64,000 bases of DNA, taken from Acidobacteriaceae bacterium. GTDB lineage: Bacteria; Acidobacteriota; Terriglobia; Terriglobales; Acidobacteriaceae. The stretch covers positions 1 to 64,000 of the forward strand of contig CAHJWL010000007.1 of the NCBI GenBank assembly GCA_903642235.1, written 5' to 3'. The notes below the pieces were generated by a model, which saw nothing but the letters and a program-made list of their open reading frames with translations, made no database searches and had not been told where the DNA came from. Both the position numbers and the translations under genes were made by a program. Positions 25,591 to 35,045 of the stretch are shown piece by piece; position 1 is the stretch's first letter, and each line of letters begins with the position of its first letter.

Positions 25591-26751
25591 ATGTCGAATG
25601 CAATGCTGGCGGAGATGTCGGATCGGTTCGAAGGCGAGTTGGTGGCGGAAGCGGCGGTGCATCCGCAGACGTTGCCCGGAGAACTGGTAGCAGGGAAGTT
25701 GTGGCGCCCGCGGCGGGTGCTGATTACGCCGGACGCGTACGCTCTGCCGCATGGGCGCCGGATGCTGGAGCGGGCCGAGGGGTTTGGAGCTTCGGTAGTG
25801 CGGTTGTCCGCGAACCGGCTGACGAGCTTTAACGCGGAGACGCCAGGCAAGAGCTATGCGCTGGCGAAGTCGACGTTTGCGATCGTGGTGTCGCCGCCGG
25901 GCGCGCGCAAGCTGCAGCCGATCCCGCCGTCTGCGGACTGGCAGTTCCATGTAGCGCAGGGATGCCCGGCGCATTGCCAGTACTGCTATCTGGCGGGATC
26001 GCTGAGCGGAGCGCCGGTGACACGGGCATACGCAAACCTGCCGGAGATTCTGGAGGGCTTGCGGAGCTATGCGGGATCGGGGCAGGTGACGTCAAAGTCG
26101 CGCGACCGGGCTCAGGAGGGAACGACATTTGAGTCTTCGTGCTACACGGATCCGCTCGGGATCGAGCATCTGACGGGCGCTCTGGAGGAGGCGATACGGT
26201 TCTTCGGGGAGTGGGACGCGCCGGTACAGCTGCGGTGGACAACAAAGTTCGACGCAGTAGGCGGTTTAGCAAAGCTGCCGCACAACGGTCGCACGCGGGT
26301 GCGCTTCAGCGTGAATGCGGCGGCGGTGTCGCGGGACTTTGAGGGAGGAACCGCGAGTGTGGCACAGCGATTGCGCGCGCTGGGGACGATGGCGCGCGCG
26401 GGTTATCCCGTCGGTCTCACGGTCGCGCCGATCATGCCCGTCGAGGGATGGCGGGAGCAGTATCGCAGTCTCTTCGAAAATGTGCGCGATGTTGTTACAG
26501 ATGTGGCAGGGCTGGATCTAACAGTGGAGTTGATCACGCACCGGTTTACGCCGGGGTCGAAGGAGGTGCTGCTCGGCTGGTACCCGAAGACGACGCTCGA
26601 TCTGCGGGAGGAGGCGCGGACGGAGAAGCGGAACAAGTTTGGCGGGTTCAAGTATGTGTACCCGAAGGACTCGATGGGGGAGATGCGGGCGTGGTTTGAG
26701 GAGACGATTGATGAGGTGCTGGCCGGAGCGCGGATCCTGTACTGGACGTGA
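25591..26751 (+). CDS. SPL-family radical SAM protein (spore photoproduct lyase-like)
   Basis: 386 aa. The radical SAM cluster motif is CPAHCQYCYL (Cys125, Cys129, Cys132). ESSCYTDPLGIEHLTGALEE contains Cys184 at the position of the hydrogen-donor cysteine of Bacillus spore photoproduct lyase, and the end ARILYWT is typical of the family. SPL repairs the spore photoproduct thymine dimer in spores. Acidobacteria do not form endospores, so this homologue probably does another DNA repair or RNA/DNA modification job. Starts at 25591, 25603 or 25615 are all possible. Confidence 0.85.
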   Translation: MSNAMLAEMSDRFEGELVAEAAVHPQTLPGELVAGKLWRPRRVLITPDAYALPHGRRMLERAEGFGASVVRLSANRLTSFNAETPGKSYALAKSTFAIVVSPPGARKLQPIPPSADWQFHVAQGCPAHCQYCYLAGSLSGAPVTRAYANLPEILEGLRSYAGSGQVTSKSRDRAQEGTTFESSCYTDPLGIEHLTGALEEAIRFFGEWDAPVQLRWTTKFDAVGGLAKLPHNGRTRVRFSVNAAAVSRDFEGGTASVAQRLRALGTMARAGYPVGLTVAPIMPVEGWREQYRSLFENVRDVVTDVAGLDLTVELITHRFTPGSKEVLLGWYPKTTLDLREEARTEKRNKFGGFKYVYPKDSMGEMRAWFEETIDEVLAGARILYWT

Positions 26752-26784
26752 TTTCTTGGTGCGGTAGGCGATATCGGCAGAGAA

Positions 26785-26812
26785 GCAGATCCCTACGGGA
26801 TGACAACAAAAG
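26785..26812 (+). repeat. Dispersed repeat family A, copy 4
   Basis: GCAGATCCCTACGGGATGAC followed by AACAAAAG. The core ATCCC-TAC-GGGAT is a small palindrome. It lies in the gap between the converging SPL and recG genes. Confidence 0.7.
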
Positions 26813-26841
26813 ATGCGGGATTCGGTGCGGTGGCGGGAGGA

Positions 26842-26881
26842 GCAGGTCCCTCCACTCGCGTTGCTCGTTCGGGATGACAGG
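26842..26881 (+). repeat. Dispersed repeat family A, copy 5 (long-loop form)
   Basis: GCAGGTCCCT, an 18-nt GC-rich insert, then CGGGATGACAGG. It has the same ends as copy 4, 30 nt away, but a longer middle. Confidence 0.6.
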
Positions 26882-26905
26882 GCAGGAATGGGCGAGATCA
26901 CACGG

Positions 26906-29581
26906 TTAGGCTTCTACGAGGCCGTAGCGGCGCTGCCATTGCTCGCGGAGGCGGGACCAGACGGCTTCCTGTTCTGTCTGCGAAATTGCAGGGTTGGGCG
27001 CGGCGGCGAAGGTTTGGGCCTCGGTGCGGGCGAGTTCGAGAAGGGCGCGGTCGCGGAGGAGGTTGGCGACGCGGAGCTCCGGGGTGCCGGCCTGGCGGGT
27101 GCCGAAGAACTCGCCGGGGCCTCGCTGCTGGAGGTCGAACTCTGCAAGCGCAAAGCCGTCGGTGGTGGAGACGAGGGCATCGAGGCGGGCTTCGGCGGCC
27201 TCGGAGACGCGATCGCCGGTGACGAGGAGGCAGTAGCTTTTGTTGGCGCCGCGGCCGACGCGGCCGCGCAACTGATGGAGCTGCGAGAGGCCGAAGCGCT
27301 CGGCGTGATCGATGACCATGAGGGTTGCGTTGGGGACGTCGACCCCAACCTCGATGACGGTGGTGGCGACGAGGACGTCGAGATCGCCGCGGGCGAAGTG
27401 GCGCATGGTGATCTCTTTCTCCGACGGAGTGAGCCGGCCGTGAAGAAGGCCCAGGCGGAGGCCGGCGAGGGCGCCCGTGCGGAGCTCGTCGTACATGTCG
27501 GCGGCGGCGCGAAGCTTTTGTTTGGGGAAGAGCGGGGCGGCTTTGGCGGCTTTCTTATTTGTAACTTCTCTTGCCCGCTTCGTCGTGGGTTTAGAGCTGC
27601 GACCCTTTGCTTCGGCGATGAGGCGGGTGGCTATGGGATCTGGGGCGGGGTGGCTGGCGGAGGCTTTACCGGACGAACCCACCCTTGACGATGAGGCCGT
27701 CGTGGATGGGGCACCCGGCCTTTGGCGTGGCTGTCCTGGAAGGTCACCGGGGGAGCCCACCCGTGACGACGAAGCTGTCATGGATGGGGTACCCGCTTTG
27801 CGGGCGGCGGCGGGAAGGCTGGTGGCGGACGTGTCGGCTTCTTCGTCGTGGGCGAAGTCGAGCTCGGCCTGATCTTCGTTGGCGCCTTCGATGATCGGGT
27901 AGACGATGTAGGCCTGGCGGCCGGCGGTGACCTGTTTGCGAAGAAAGGTCCAGACGTCGTTCATGCGCCCGTGCGAGGTGCGGCGGGTGGTGATGGGGGT
28001 GCGGCCGGGCGGGAGCTCATCGATGACGGAGGCGTCGAGGTCGCCGTACATCGTGAGCGCGAGGGTGCGGGGGATGGGGGTGGCGGTCATGACGAGAGTG
28101 TCAGGCTCGCCGGGGGTGGCCGCCTTTTCACCGGCGGCGGTATCGGGTTTGCGCATCAGGCGGAAGCGCTGCTGGACGCCGAAGCGGTGCTGCTCGTCGA
28201 TGATGACCAGGCCGAGATTGTCGAACTCGACCTTGTCTTCGATGAGGGCGTGGGTGCCGATGGCGAGGTGCGCAATGCCGCGCGCGATGCGGCCGCGAGC
28301 CTCACGCTTGGTGGCGGTGTCGAGCGAGCCGGTGAGCAGCGTGACACGGTAGGGTTTGCCGGTGCGGGGGCTGATGGCTTCGGCGAGGAGCTTCCTGGCG
28401 GCGAGATAGTGCTGCGTGGCGAGGATCTCGGTGGGGGTCATAAGGGCGACCTGGAAGCCGTTCTCAATGGCGATGAGGGCGGACTGGATGGCGACGATCG
28501 TCTTTCCCGACCCGACGTCGCCCTGGAGCAACCGGCGCATGGGCTGGGGGCGGCGCATGTCGGCGGCGATCTCACCGAGGACGCGTTTCTGGGCGGCGGT
28601 GGGATGGAAAGGAAGGACCTGTTTGAGGGCGCGGCGGACGGATTCATTTGTAATGAAGGTGGTGCCTTGTCGCTCGCGGAGGCGGCGCCGCTTGAGCTCG
28701 AGGCCGAGCTCGAGGAAGAAGAACTCTTCAAAGACAAGGCGGCGATGGGCGGGGGTCGTGGAGGCGATGAGATCGAGCATAGGGGTGCCGGGCTCGGGGA
28801 AGTGGACCTGGCGGAGGGCGGTGAGGCGAGGGGGGAGGTTGAGGCGGGTGAGGAGGGCTTGGGGGAGAGTTTCGGACGTGGGTGAGGGCACGGTCGCGCT
28901 GGCGCGCGAGGGCCCACTCATGACGATGGAACTGTCATGAATGGGGCACCCGTCTTCGGCCTGGCTGTTCGAGCTCCGGGGCCCATTTTCGGCCTGGCTC
29001 TTTGAGATCTGGCGTGGGGTGAGGTCTTCGAAGATGTGCCACAGGACGCGGCGGAGCCATCGGGAGGTGAGGCGGGCTCCCCAGGCGGTGGTGCCGCCGA
29101 GCGTTTCGTAGACGGGGACGATGCGGTCGACTTCGAGCGTTACATATTTTTCATCAGGAGAGCCGGGGGCGGGGAGGAGCTTGAACTGCGGCTGGATCAT
29201 CTTGAGGCGGCCGGCGGTAGACCGGGAGGCTTCAAGCTGGCCATAGAGGGCAACCATGGCGCCGAGGGGGAAACGGTCTTTCAGATAGGCGCCATTGAAC
29301 CACATGCATTTGATGGTGGAGGTGCCCTGGCCGACTGTCATCTCAAAGAGAGGCATGCGGGTGGTGCGGAGGAGGCTGGAGCCGCGGACCTCGCCGATGA
29401 CCGAGGCCATGGTGCCGGCTTTGAGATCGGCGATCGGCTGGGGATGGAGGCGGTCTTCGTAGCGGAAGGGAAGGTGATAGAGAAGGTCTTCAACAGTGTG
29501 GAGGTCGCGACGGGCGAGCTCGACGGCGACGCGCTCGCCGATGCGCTTGACGTAGCGGAGGGGTGTGGAGAGCTCAAGCAC
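26906..29581 (-). CDS. recG: ATP-dependent DNA helicase RecG
   Basis: 891 aa, against about 690-820 for most RecG. The wedge/OB region is at residues about 30-140. The helicase motifs are LLQGDVGSGKT (Walker A, near 350), MTPTEILATQHY, IIDEQHRFGVQQR (DEQH, near 460), VMTATPIPRTLALTMYGDLD and QLRGRVGRG. RecG reverses stalled forks and migrates branched DNA. The extra length comes partly from two low-complexity insertions at residues about 195-230 and 580-670. Both contain translated copies of a dispersed DNA repeat (two copies encoding TASSSRVGS, one read in another frame). Neither interrupts a helicase motif. Confidence 0.95.
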   Translation of the reverse strand: MLELSTPLRYVKRIGERVAVELARRDLHTVEDLLYHLPFRYEDRLHPQPIADLKAGTMASVIGEVRGSSLLRTTRMPLFEMTVGQGTSTIKCMWFNGAYLKDRFPLGAMVALYGQLEASRSTAGRLKMIQPQFKLLPAPGSPDEKYVTLEVDRIVPVYETLGGTTAWGARLTSRWLRRVLWHIFEDLTPRQISKSQAENGPRSSNSQAEDGCPIHDSSIVMSGPSRASATVPSPTSETLPQALLTRLNLPPRLTALRQVHFPEPGTPMLDLIASTTPAHRRLVFEEFFFLELGLELKRRRLRERQGTTFITNESVRRALKQVLPFHPTAAQKRVLGEIAADMRRPQPMRRLLQGDVGSGKTIVAIQSALIAIENGFQVALMTPTEILATQHYLAARKLLAEAISPRTGKPYRVTLLTGSLDTATKREARGRIARGIAHLAIGTHALIEDKVEFDNLGLVIIDEQHRFGVQQRFRLMRKPDTAAGEKAATPGEPDTLVMTATPIPRTLALTMYGDLDASVIDELPPGRTPITTRRTSHGRMNDVWTFLRKQVTAGRQAYIVYPIIEGANEDQAELDFAHDEEADTSATSLPAAARKAGTPSMTASSSRVGSPGDLPGQPRQRPGAPSTTASSSRVGSSGKASASHPAPDPIATRLIAEAKGRSSKPTTKRAREVTNKKAAKAAPLFPKQKLRAAADMYDELRTGALAGLRLGLLHGRLTPSEKEITMRHFARGDLDVLVATTVIEVGVDVPNATLMVIDHAERFGLSQLHQLRGRVGRGANKSYCLLVTGDRVSEAAEARLDALVSTTDGFALAEFDLQQRGPGEFFGTRQAGTPELRVANLLRDRALLELARTEAQTFAAAPNPAISQTEQEAVWSRLREQWQRRYGLVEA
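27674..27732 (+). repeat. Dispersed repeat family B, copy 1 (inside recG)
   Basis: Contains CCCACCCTTGACGATGAGG and GTCGTGGATGGGGCACCC, then GCCTTTGGCGTGGCT. It is read in recG as APSTTASSSRVGS. Its arms form an imperfect hairpin. Confidence 0.8.
27741..27803 (+). repeat. Dispersed repeat family B, copy 2 (inside recG)
   Basis: AGGTCACCGG, GAGCCCACCCGTGACGACG, then GTCATGGATGGGGTACCC. It is read in recG as TPSMTASSSRVGS in the same frame as copy 1, 9 nt away. Confidence 0.8.
28907..28966 (+). repeat. Dispersed repeat family B, copy 3 (inside recG, other frame)
   Basis: GGCCCACTCATGACGATGG, then GTCATGAATGGGGCACCC and a TTCGGCCTGGCT end. recG reads it as CPIHDSSIVMSG, a different frame from copies 1 and 2. 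Confidence 0.75.
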
Positions 29582-29646
29582 AGGCTTGATGGTAGCGCGT
29601 TCGAGGAGTCCGGCTTATGGACGAGAGCGACGCCCGTGACTTCTGC

Positions 29647-30648
29647 TTACGAACCAATTTCGAGGATGATGGATCCAGTGCCGGCGCTGCTGGCGTACTC
29701 GCGATGCGCCTGCTGGATCTCATCGAGCTTGAAGGTGGCCTTGATGGGGACGGAGATGCTGCCGGATTGAAGAAGGGCGAAGAGCTGCTCGAGATCAGGT
29801 TTAAAGTGCTTCGAGTTGCGGGTGAGGCCGTAGAAAGTGGTTCGCTTGCCGGTCCAGAAGAACAGGTTTCGGGCCAAGAGCTTGAGAATAACGGGGAGGG
29901 CAGGCCGGCGAGCAGTCTTGGTGACTGCGGGCAGGTTCATACCATAGGCGACGAGAATGCCACCTTTTCTCAGGATGGAGAAGGACTGGTCGAAGCTTTC
30001 GTAGCCCAACGGATCGAAGACGGCATCGGCGCCGCCCCGTTGCTGCATGATGCTGATCCAGTCCTTCGACTTGTAGTCAAAGGAGGTTGCGCCGCGACGG
30101 CTGAGCTCGTCGTGTTTGCTGGGTGAGGCGGTGCCGAAGACCTCTGCGCCCTGGAGCTTCGCAAGCTGGAGAAGAGAACCGCCAACTCCGCCGCTGAGCC
30201 CGTGGATAAAGATCGTCTGACCAGATTTGATCTTTGCGGCGCGATGCAGCATCTGGTAGGCGGTGACCCAGTCAAGCGGCAGAGCGACCGCCGCTTTAAG
30301 GTCTATGCCGTCCGGCACGCGAGCTAGGAAACGCTCCGGCAGATTGATGCGCTCGGCCTGGCCTTCGTACTTGGAGAGGCAGACGACACGCTCGCCAACC
30401 CTAAAGGTTGAGGCACCCTTTCCGTTGAGGAGGACACGGCCTAGAACGGTGTAGCCGGGGGTGAGTGGGGCTTTCCTCTGAAAGGGATAGGTGCCGCGAC
30501 GCATGTTGACGTCGGAGCCGGAGACAATCGACAAATCAACGGCGAGCTGGACCTCCCTCGGCTTCGGATCCGGGAGATCGCTTTCGACGATGGCCAGTTT
30601 GCTTTCGTCGCCGAATGCGGTGATCTGTACCTTCCTGATGATCGACAT
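29647..30648 (-). CDS. MDR/zinc-type alcohol dehydrogenase-like oxidoreductase (quinone reductase-like)
   Basis: 333 aa from the ATG at 30648 with AGGAG 7 nt upstream; the frame continues upstream without a conserved start. The N-terminal GroES-like domain shows LTPGYTVLGRV and FRVGERVVCL. The Rossmann fold shows IFIHGLSGGVGGSLLQLAKL. The structural-zinc cysteine cluster of classical alcohol dehydrogenases is absent, so it resembles NADPH:quinone reductases or enoyl reductases. The natural substrate is unknown. It lies just upstream of recG on the same strand (65-nt gap) and is divergent from the ABC exporter genes. Confidence 0.87.
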   Translation of the reverse strand: MSIIRKVQITAFGDESKLAIVESDLPDPKPREVQLAVDLSIVSGSDVNMRRGTYPFQRKAPLTPGYTVLGRVLLNGKGASTFRVGERVVCLSKYEGQAERINLPERFLARVPDGIDLKAAVALPLDWVTAYQMLHRAAKIKSGQTIFIHGLSGGVGGSLLQLAKLQGAEVFGTASPSKHDELSRRGATSFDYKSKDWISIMQQRGGADAVFDPLGYESFDQSFSILRKGGILVAYGMNLPAVTKTARRPALPVILKLLARNLFFWTGKRTTFYGLTRNSKHFKPDLEQLFALLQSGSISVPIKATFKLDEIQQAHREYASSAGTGSIILEIGS

Positions 30649-30851
30649 GATGGAGCTCCTCCGGGCTGGGTCGAAGTCTGGCTGCCATGCTGGGCACTCA
30701 GAGGGACAGCGGCGCAACAGTACCACATGGGATGGGCGGGATTCCAGCTCAGGGAGGGGTCTGTACGACGCAGCTAACATGGGTCTGCCGAACCCCGGAG
30801 GAGCAAGGTGGCCGCTGCTAAACTTTGAGATGAGAGTGTCTGGAGTGGTGT

Positions 30852-31841
30852 GTGCCGATGGCTGCTGGATTCGCGCCGATTGTTGAGCTTGTGGATGTGT
30901 CGAAGAGCTACGACACGAAGAAGGCGGTGCGCGGGGTGAGCCTGCGGATTGAGCCGGGGACTATGTTCGGGCTGCTCGGGCCAAACGGGTCAGGAAAGAC
31001 GAGCTCGATCCGAATGATGATCGGGATCACAGTGCCGGATTCGGGTGAGGTGCGGCTGTTTGGGCAGCCGTTTACGCGGGCGGCGCTGAAGCGAGTGGGA
31101 TATCTGCCGGAAGAACGCGGACTTTATAAGAAGATGAAGGTGCTGGATCAGCTGGTATTTCTAGGGCAGCTGCACGGGTTGAGCGCGAGAACGGCGGAGA
31201 CGCGGGCGCAGGGCTGGTGCGAGCGGATGGAGATCACCGAAGCTATGCCGAAGAAGACGGAGGAGCTTTCGAAGGGCATGCAGCAGAAGATTCAGTTCAT
31301 CGCATCGCTGCTGCACGAGCCGGAGCTGATCATTATGGATGAGCCGTTTTCCGGGCTCGATCCGGTCAACGGCAAACTACTGCAGGACACGCTGGTAGAG
31401 CTGCGCGCGGCAGGCAAGGCAATCGTGTTCTCAACGCACCGCATGGATCAGGCAGAGAAGCTGTGCGACTCCATGGCACTGATCAGCCGGGGCGAGGTGG
31501 TGCTCTCCGGAGCGATGCGCGAGGTGAAGGGCCTTTACCCGCGGAACCGGGTGGAGGTGCTGTTTGAGGGTGATGACAGCTTTTTGCGGCATCCGTCCAT
31601 CGCCGAGGTGACGAACTACTCAGGGCATGCGGAGATCCGGTTGAAGACAGTGGACGGGGTGGAGCCGGATGCGCAGCCGCTGCTCGCCGAGGCGGTAGGG
31701 CGGGGAACACGGATTCTCCGGTTTGAGGTGAAGGAGCCGACGCTCGAGGAGATCTTCATCGAGAAGGTCGGCTCGGGTGGGCTGGAGCAGGTGGAAACAG
31801 ACCGGCGCACGGCTGTGACGCGAGGTGCTGTGCATGCATAA
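30852..31841 (+). CDS. ABC transporter ATP-binding protein (NatA-like)
   Basis: 329 aa. Walker A is GPNGSGKT, the signature is LSKGMQQK, Walker B is LIIMDEPFSGLDP and the switch His lies in VFSTHRMDQ. The C-terminal DUF4162-like region after residue 220 is typical of NatA exporters. The start is a GTG at 30852 with GGAG 6 nt upstream, or the ATG at 30858. It forms a pair with the following permease, whose start overlaps this gene by 8 nt. The substrate is unknown; sodium or a small-molecule exporter is possible. Confidence 0.93.
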   Translation: MPMAAGFAPIVELVDVSKSYDTKKAVRGVSLRIEPGTMFGLLGPNGSGKTSSIRMMIGITVPDSGEVRLFGQPFTRAALKRVGYLPEERGLYKKMKVLDQLVFLGQLHGLSARTAETRAQGWCERMEITEAMPKKTEELSKGMQQKIQFIASLLHEPELIIMDEPFSGLDPVNGKLLQDTLVELRAAGKAIVFSTHRMDQAEKLCDSMALISRGEVVLSGAMREVKGLYPRNRVEVLFEGDDSFLRHPSIAEVTNYSGHAEIRLKTVDGVEPDAQPLLAEAVGRGTRILRFEVKEPTLEEIFIEKVGSGGLEQVETDRRTAVTRGAVHA

Positions 31842-33072
31842 TGTCTGGCTGATCGCGAAGCGGGAGTACCTGGAGCGGATCCGCACGAAGGCGTTCCTGG
31901 TGATGACAGTGCTGATTCCGCTGCTGATGATCGGTGGGATTGTGGGGACGGCGATTGCGGGACGATCGCAGCAGTCGAACTCGCACATCGCGGTGGTGTC
32001 ACCGGACCTGGATCTGGCGACGGATCTGCAGAAGGAGCTCGAGCACGGACGGAACAGCAAGATGCTGGTGGATGTAATCTCGCCGGCGGCGGCGGATACA
32101 CGGACGGTGCTTGACAGCGAGCTGAGCAACCGGCAGCTTGATGGGTATCTTTGGATTACGGCGCAGAAAACGACGGGGGCGCGTCCGACATTTACCTATA
32201 CACCGCGGTCGCGGGCGGACATCGTGACGCGCGGAACGATTGTGGAGGCACTCTCGACGGTGCTGACGCGCGAGGGTCTGGCGCACAAGGGCATGGGCTC
32301 GGCCGACGTGGATGCGTTAATGGCGCCGGTGCGGCTGGACAGCTCGCAGGCAGGAAAGAACGACAGCTCTGAAGGCGCGTTCTATTCAGCATATGTGCTG
32401 TTCTTCCTGATGTACTTTGTGATCATGCTGTACGGAATGAATGTGGCGCGATCCATCATTGAGGAGAAGACATCGCGCATCTTTGAGGTGCTGCTGGCGA
32501 CGATCAGGCCGGAGGAGATGATGGCCGGCAAGGTCATCGGTGTGGGATCGGTCGGTCTCACGCAGGTGGGAATCTGGCTGCTCACGGCGGTGATTCTCAC
32601 GGCGACGCCGCTGGTCTCGCGCTTGACCGGAGCGGATGTGCACGTGGCGCTCTCGGCGACGCAGATCGTGTTCTTCCTCATTTATTTCCTGCTGGGCTAC
32701 CTGCTGTACTCGTCGATTGCGGCGGCGCTGGGGGCGATGACGAACTCCGAGCAGGAGCTGCAGCAGCTGAACATGTTTCTGGTGCTGCCGCTGGCGCTGT
32801 GCATGTTTGGACTCGGCTTTGTCATTCCGAATTCGGATGGATTGGTAGCGCGGGTAATGTCGATGACACCGTTCTTCGCGCCGCTGATTATGTATATGCG
32901 GATCTCGATCAAGATGCCGCCGGTGTGGGAGATCGGGGTCTCGATCACGCTGACGGTGGCGACGATCTGGGCGATCCTCTGGGTGGCGAGCCGGATTTAC
33001 CGGGTCGGCATTCTGATGTACGGCAAGAAGCCGAATGTGAGTGAGGTTCTGCGCTGGCTGAAGTACAGCTAG
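31834..33072 (+). CDS. ABC-2 type permease (NatB-like)
   Basis: 412 aa from the ATG at 31834, with GAGGTG upstream and overlapping the end of the ATPase gene. The architecture is one N-terminal membrane helix (FLVMTVLIPLLMIGGIVG), a large extracytoplasmic domain of about 150 residues, and five or six C-terminal helices (ILFFL-type segment at YVLFFLMYFVIMLYGMN, then VGLTQVGIWLLTAVIL). This is the ABC2_membrane_3/NatB arrangement. Conserved RSIIEEKTSRIFEVLLATI precedes the core helices. It forms the exporter with the preceding ATPase. Confidence 0.92.
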   Translation: MHNVWLIAKREYLERIRTKAFLVMTVLIPLLMIGGIVGTAIAGRSQQSNSHIAVVSPDLDLATDLQKELEHGRNSKMLVDVISPAAADTRTVLDSELSNRQLDGYLWITAQKTTGARPTFTYTPRSRADIVTRGTIVEALSTVLTREGLAHKGMGSADVDALMAPVRLDSSQAGKNDSSEGAFYSAYVLFFLMYFVIMLYGMNVARSIIEEKTSRIFEVLLATIRPEEMMAGKVIGVGSVGLTQVGIWLLTAVILTATPLVSRLTGADVHVALSATQIVFFLIYFLLGYLLYSSIAAALGAMTNSEQELQQLNMFLVLPLALCMFGLGFVIPNSDGLVARVMSMTPFFAPLIMYMRISIKMPPVWEIGVSITLTVATIWAILWVASRIYRVGILMYGKKPNVSEVLRWLKYS

Positions 33073-33088
33073 GAGCAGCAGCTTAGGC

Positions 33089-33787
33089 ATGCGAGAACGG
33101 AGCGCAACGGACGCGAGGGACGAAAGGATCGCGGCGGCTGCCGGGCGAGCACGCGCATTTTCGGCAAAGCAGAGGGTGATGCTGGCGGTGGTGCCGAGAG
33201 TGGTCAGTGGGGTCATCCGGCTGCTGGGAGCGACGCTGCGGTTTGAGGAGGTGTGCGCGCCGGGGGTGACGGTGGGCGACCGGATTGCCGGGCCGACAGT
33301 GTTTTGTTTCTGGCATCGATCGCTGCTGCTGGCGGCCTACCGGTTCCGCGGGCTGGGGATCGCTATTCTGATCAGCCGGAGCTTCGATGGGGAGCTCATT
33401 GCGCGGACGGTGGAGCGGCTGGGTTTCATGGCAGTGCGCGGGTCGAGTTCGCGCGGGGGAAGTGTGGGACTGCGGGGGATGGAGCGGGCATACGCTGCCG
33501 GGCGGATCTGCGCGTTCACGGCGGATGGGCCGAAGGGGCCGGCGGAGGTGGCGAAGGCCGGAGCGGTGCAGCTGGCGCAGCTTGCCGGGGCGGAGTGGGT
33601 GGGGGCGTTCGAGCTGATGGCAGAGCGATCCTGGCGGCTGCGAAGCTGGGATCGGTTTGTCATTCCGAAGCCGTTTTCGCGGGTGCGCGTGAGCTGGCCG
33701 GTGCATGCGAGGGCAGAGCTGGCGGCGGTACAGCTGGCGCTTGATAAGGCGGTGCGGCTGGCTGCGAAGCCAGAGCATCGCGGCTGA
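33089..33787 (+). CDS. Lysophospholipid acyltransferase-like protein, DUF374
   Basis: 232 aa. DUF374/LPLAT motifs are visible: FWHRSLLLAAYRF (HxxxL-type acyltransferase region), ISRSFDGELIARTVERLGF, RGSSSRGG and TADGPKGP. Family members transfer acyl chains in lipid or lipid A-type pathways, some being KDO-linked. A single hydrophobic segment near residue 35 suggests association with the inner membrane. It starts 16 nt after the permease stop, so co-transcription with the ABC exporter is likely. It is followed by queA. Confidence 0.85.
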   Translation: MRERSATDARDERIAAAAGRARAFSAKQRVMLAVVPRVVSGVIRLLGATLRFEEVCAPGVTVGDRIAGPTVFCFWHRSLLLAAYRFRGLGIAILISRSFDGELIARTVERLGFMAVRGSSSRGGSVGLRGMERAYAAGRICAFTADGPKGPAEVAKAGAVQLAQLAGAEWVGAFELMAERSWRLRSWDRFVIPKPFSRVRVSWPVHARAELAAVQLALDKAVRLAAKPEHRG

Positions 33788-33852
33788 GCTGGCGCGGACC
33801 GATCGTGCAAGGTGCTTCCGTGGCAGGTTCTCCGGGACCTTAGACTAGGACT

Positions 33853-34965
33853 GTGCTGGTTTCGGAGTTTGGATTTGATCTACCGGAAGATCTTATTGCG
33901 CAGACGCCACCGGCGGTGCGGGGGGCGAGCCGGATGCTGGTGGTGGATCGGGCCACGGGCGGATTTGTGGATGATGTGTTCCTGAGCCTGCCGGACCGTC
34001 TGCGGGCGGGCGATCTGCTGGTGCTGAATGACTCGCGGGTGCTGCCCGGGCGATTGCTGGCACGGCGAGCCGGGTTGCGGACGCAGGAGGGGTCGCCGGA
34101 GCCGACTGGCGCCGTGGAGGTACTGCTGACGTCGGCAGTCGGTGAGAACGAGTGGGAGGCGCTGGTGCGGCCGGCGAAGAAGTTAACGGTGGGAGAACGG
34201 CTGCTCTTTGCGGACAATGCGGGCGTGGTGGTGCTGCGGGCCGAGGTGATCGGCGCGGGGGAGTTCGGCGAGCGGCGGCTGCGGTTCGAGCCGGTGGCGG
34301 ACTTCTTTGAGGTCCTGGAGCGGATCGGGTCTTTGCCGTTGCCGCCGTACATTCGACGGAGGCGAGATGCGTTGAATACGGCAGAGGATCGGGAGCGGTA
34401 CCAGACCGTGTATGCGCAGGCTCAGGGAGGCGAGGAGTACCGGTCGGCGGCGGCACCTACGGCCGGGTTGCACTTCACACCGGAGGTCTTGCGGGCGCTT
34501 GCAGCGCGCGGGGTCGAGGTGGTGCGGGTGACGCTGCAGGTCGGGCTGGGAACGTTCCAGCCGGTGCGGGTAGCAGCGCTCAAGGACATCCGGCTGCATG
34601 CGGAGCGGTACACGTTGCCCGAGGAGACCGCGTCGGCGGTGAACCGGGCGCGACGCGAGGGCAGGCGAGTGGTGGCGGCGGGAACGACGGTGACGCGGAC
34701 GCTGGAGCATTGTGCCCTTGAAGCAGAGCGGGCGGGGACGGGAGAGTTGGCGGAGCACTCGGGGGAGACAAGTGTGTTTCTGTCGCCGGGGTACCGGTTC
34801 CGGGTTGTGACTGGATTGCTCACGAACTTCCATTTGCCGGAGTCAACGCTGCTGATGCTGGTCAGCGCGTTTGCGGGCAAGGGTCACGTGCTGGCGGCGT
34901 ACACACATGCAGTTCGGGAGCGGTACCGCTTCTTCAGTTATGGCGATTGCATGCTGTTGCTGTAG
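33853..34965 (+). CDS. queA: S-adenosylmethionine:tRNA ribosyltransferase-isomerase
   Basis: 370 aa. QueA uses SAM to convert 7-aminomethyl-7-deazaguanine in tRNA to epoxyqueuosine. Motifs include [18 protein letters not shown] near the start, [56 protein letters not shown], the [12 protein letters not shown] segment and [16 protein letters not shown]. The start is a GTG at 33853. No tgt gene is adjacent in this window. Confidence 0.97.
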   Translation: MLVSEFGFDLPEDLIAQTPPAVRGASRMLVVDRATGGFVDDVFLSLPDRLRAGDLLVLNDSRVLPGRLLARRAGLRTQEGSPEPTGAVEVLLTSAVGENEWEALVRPAKKLTVGERLLFADNAGVVVLRAEVIGAGEFGERRLRFEPVADFFEVLERIGSLPLPPYIRRRRDALNTAEDRERYQTVYAQAQGGEEYRSAAAPTAGLHFTPEVLRALAARGVEVVRVTLQVGLGTFQPVRVAALKDIRLHAERYTLPEETASAVNRARREGRRVVAAGTTVTRTLEHCALEAERAGTGELAEHSGETSVFLSPGYRFRVVTGLLTNFHLPESTLLMLVSAFAGKGHVLAAYTHAVRERYRFFSYGDCMLLL

Positions 34966-34990
34966 AGCTTCGGTGCGCTCTGCCGGACGT

Positions 34991-35045
34991 TCCCCCCTCC
35001 CCCGCATTTTTGCGACAAAATCCTCAAAACAATTGACTTAGCCTT
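34991..35045 (+). repeat. Dispersed repeat family C, copy 1 (upstream of polA)
   Basis: CCCCCCTCCC, then GCATTTTTGCGACAAAATCC and AACAATTGACTTAGC. A related element occurs at 43417-43468. It fills the queA-polA gap and could include promoter elements. Confidence 0.55.
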
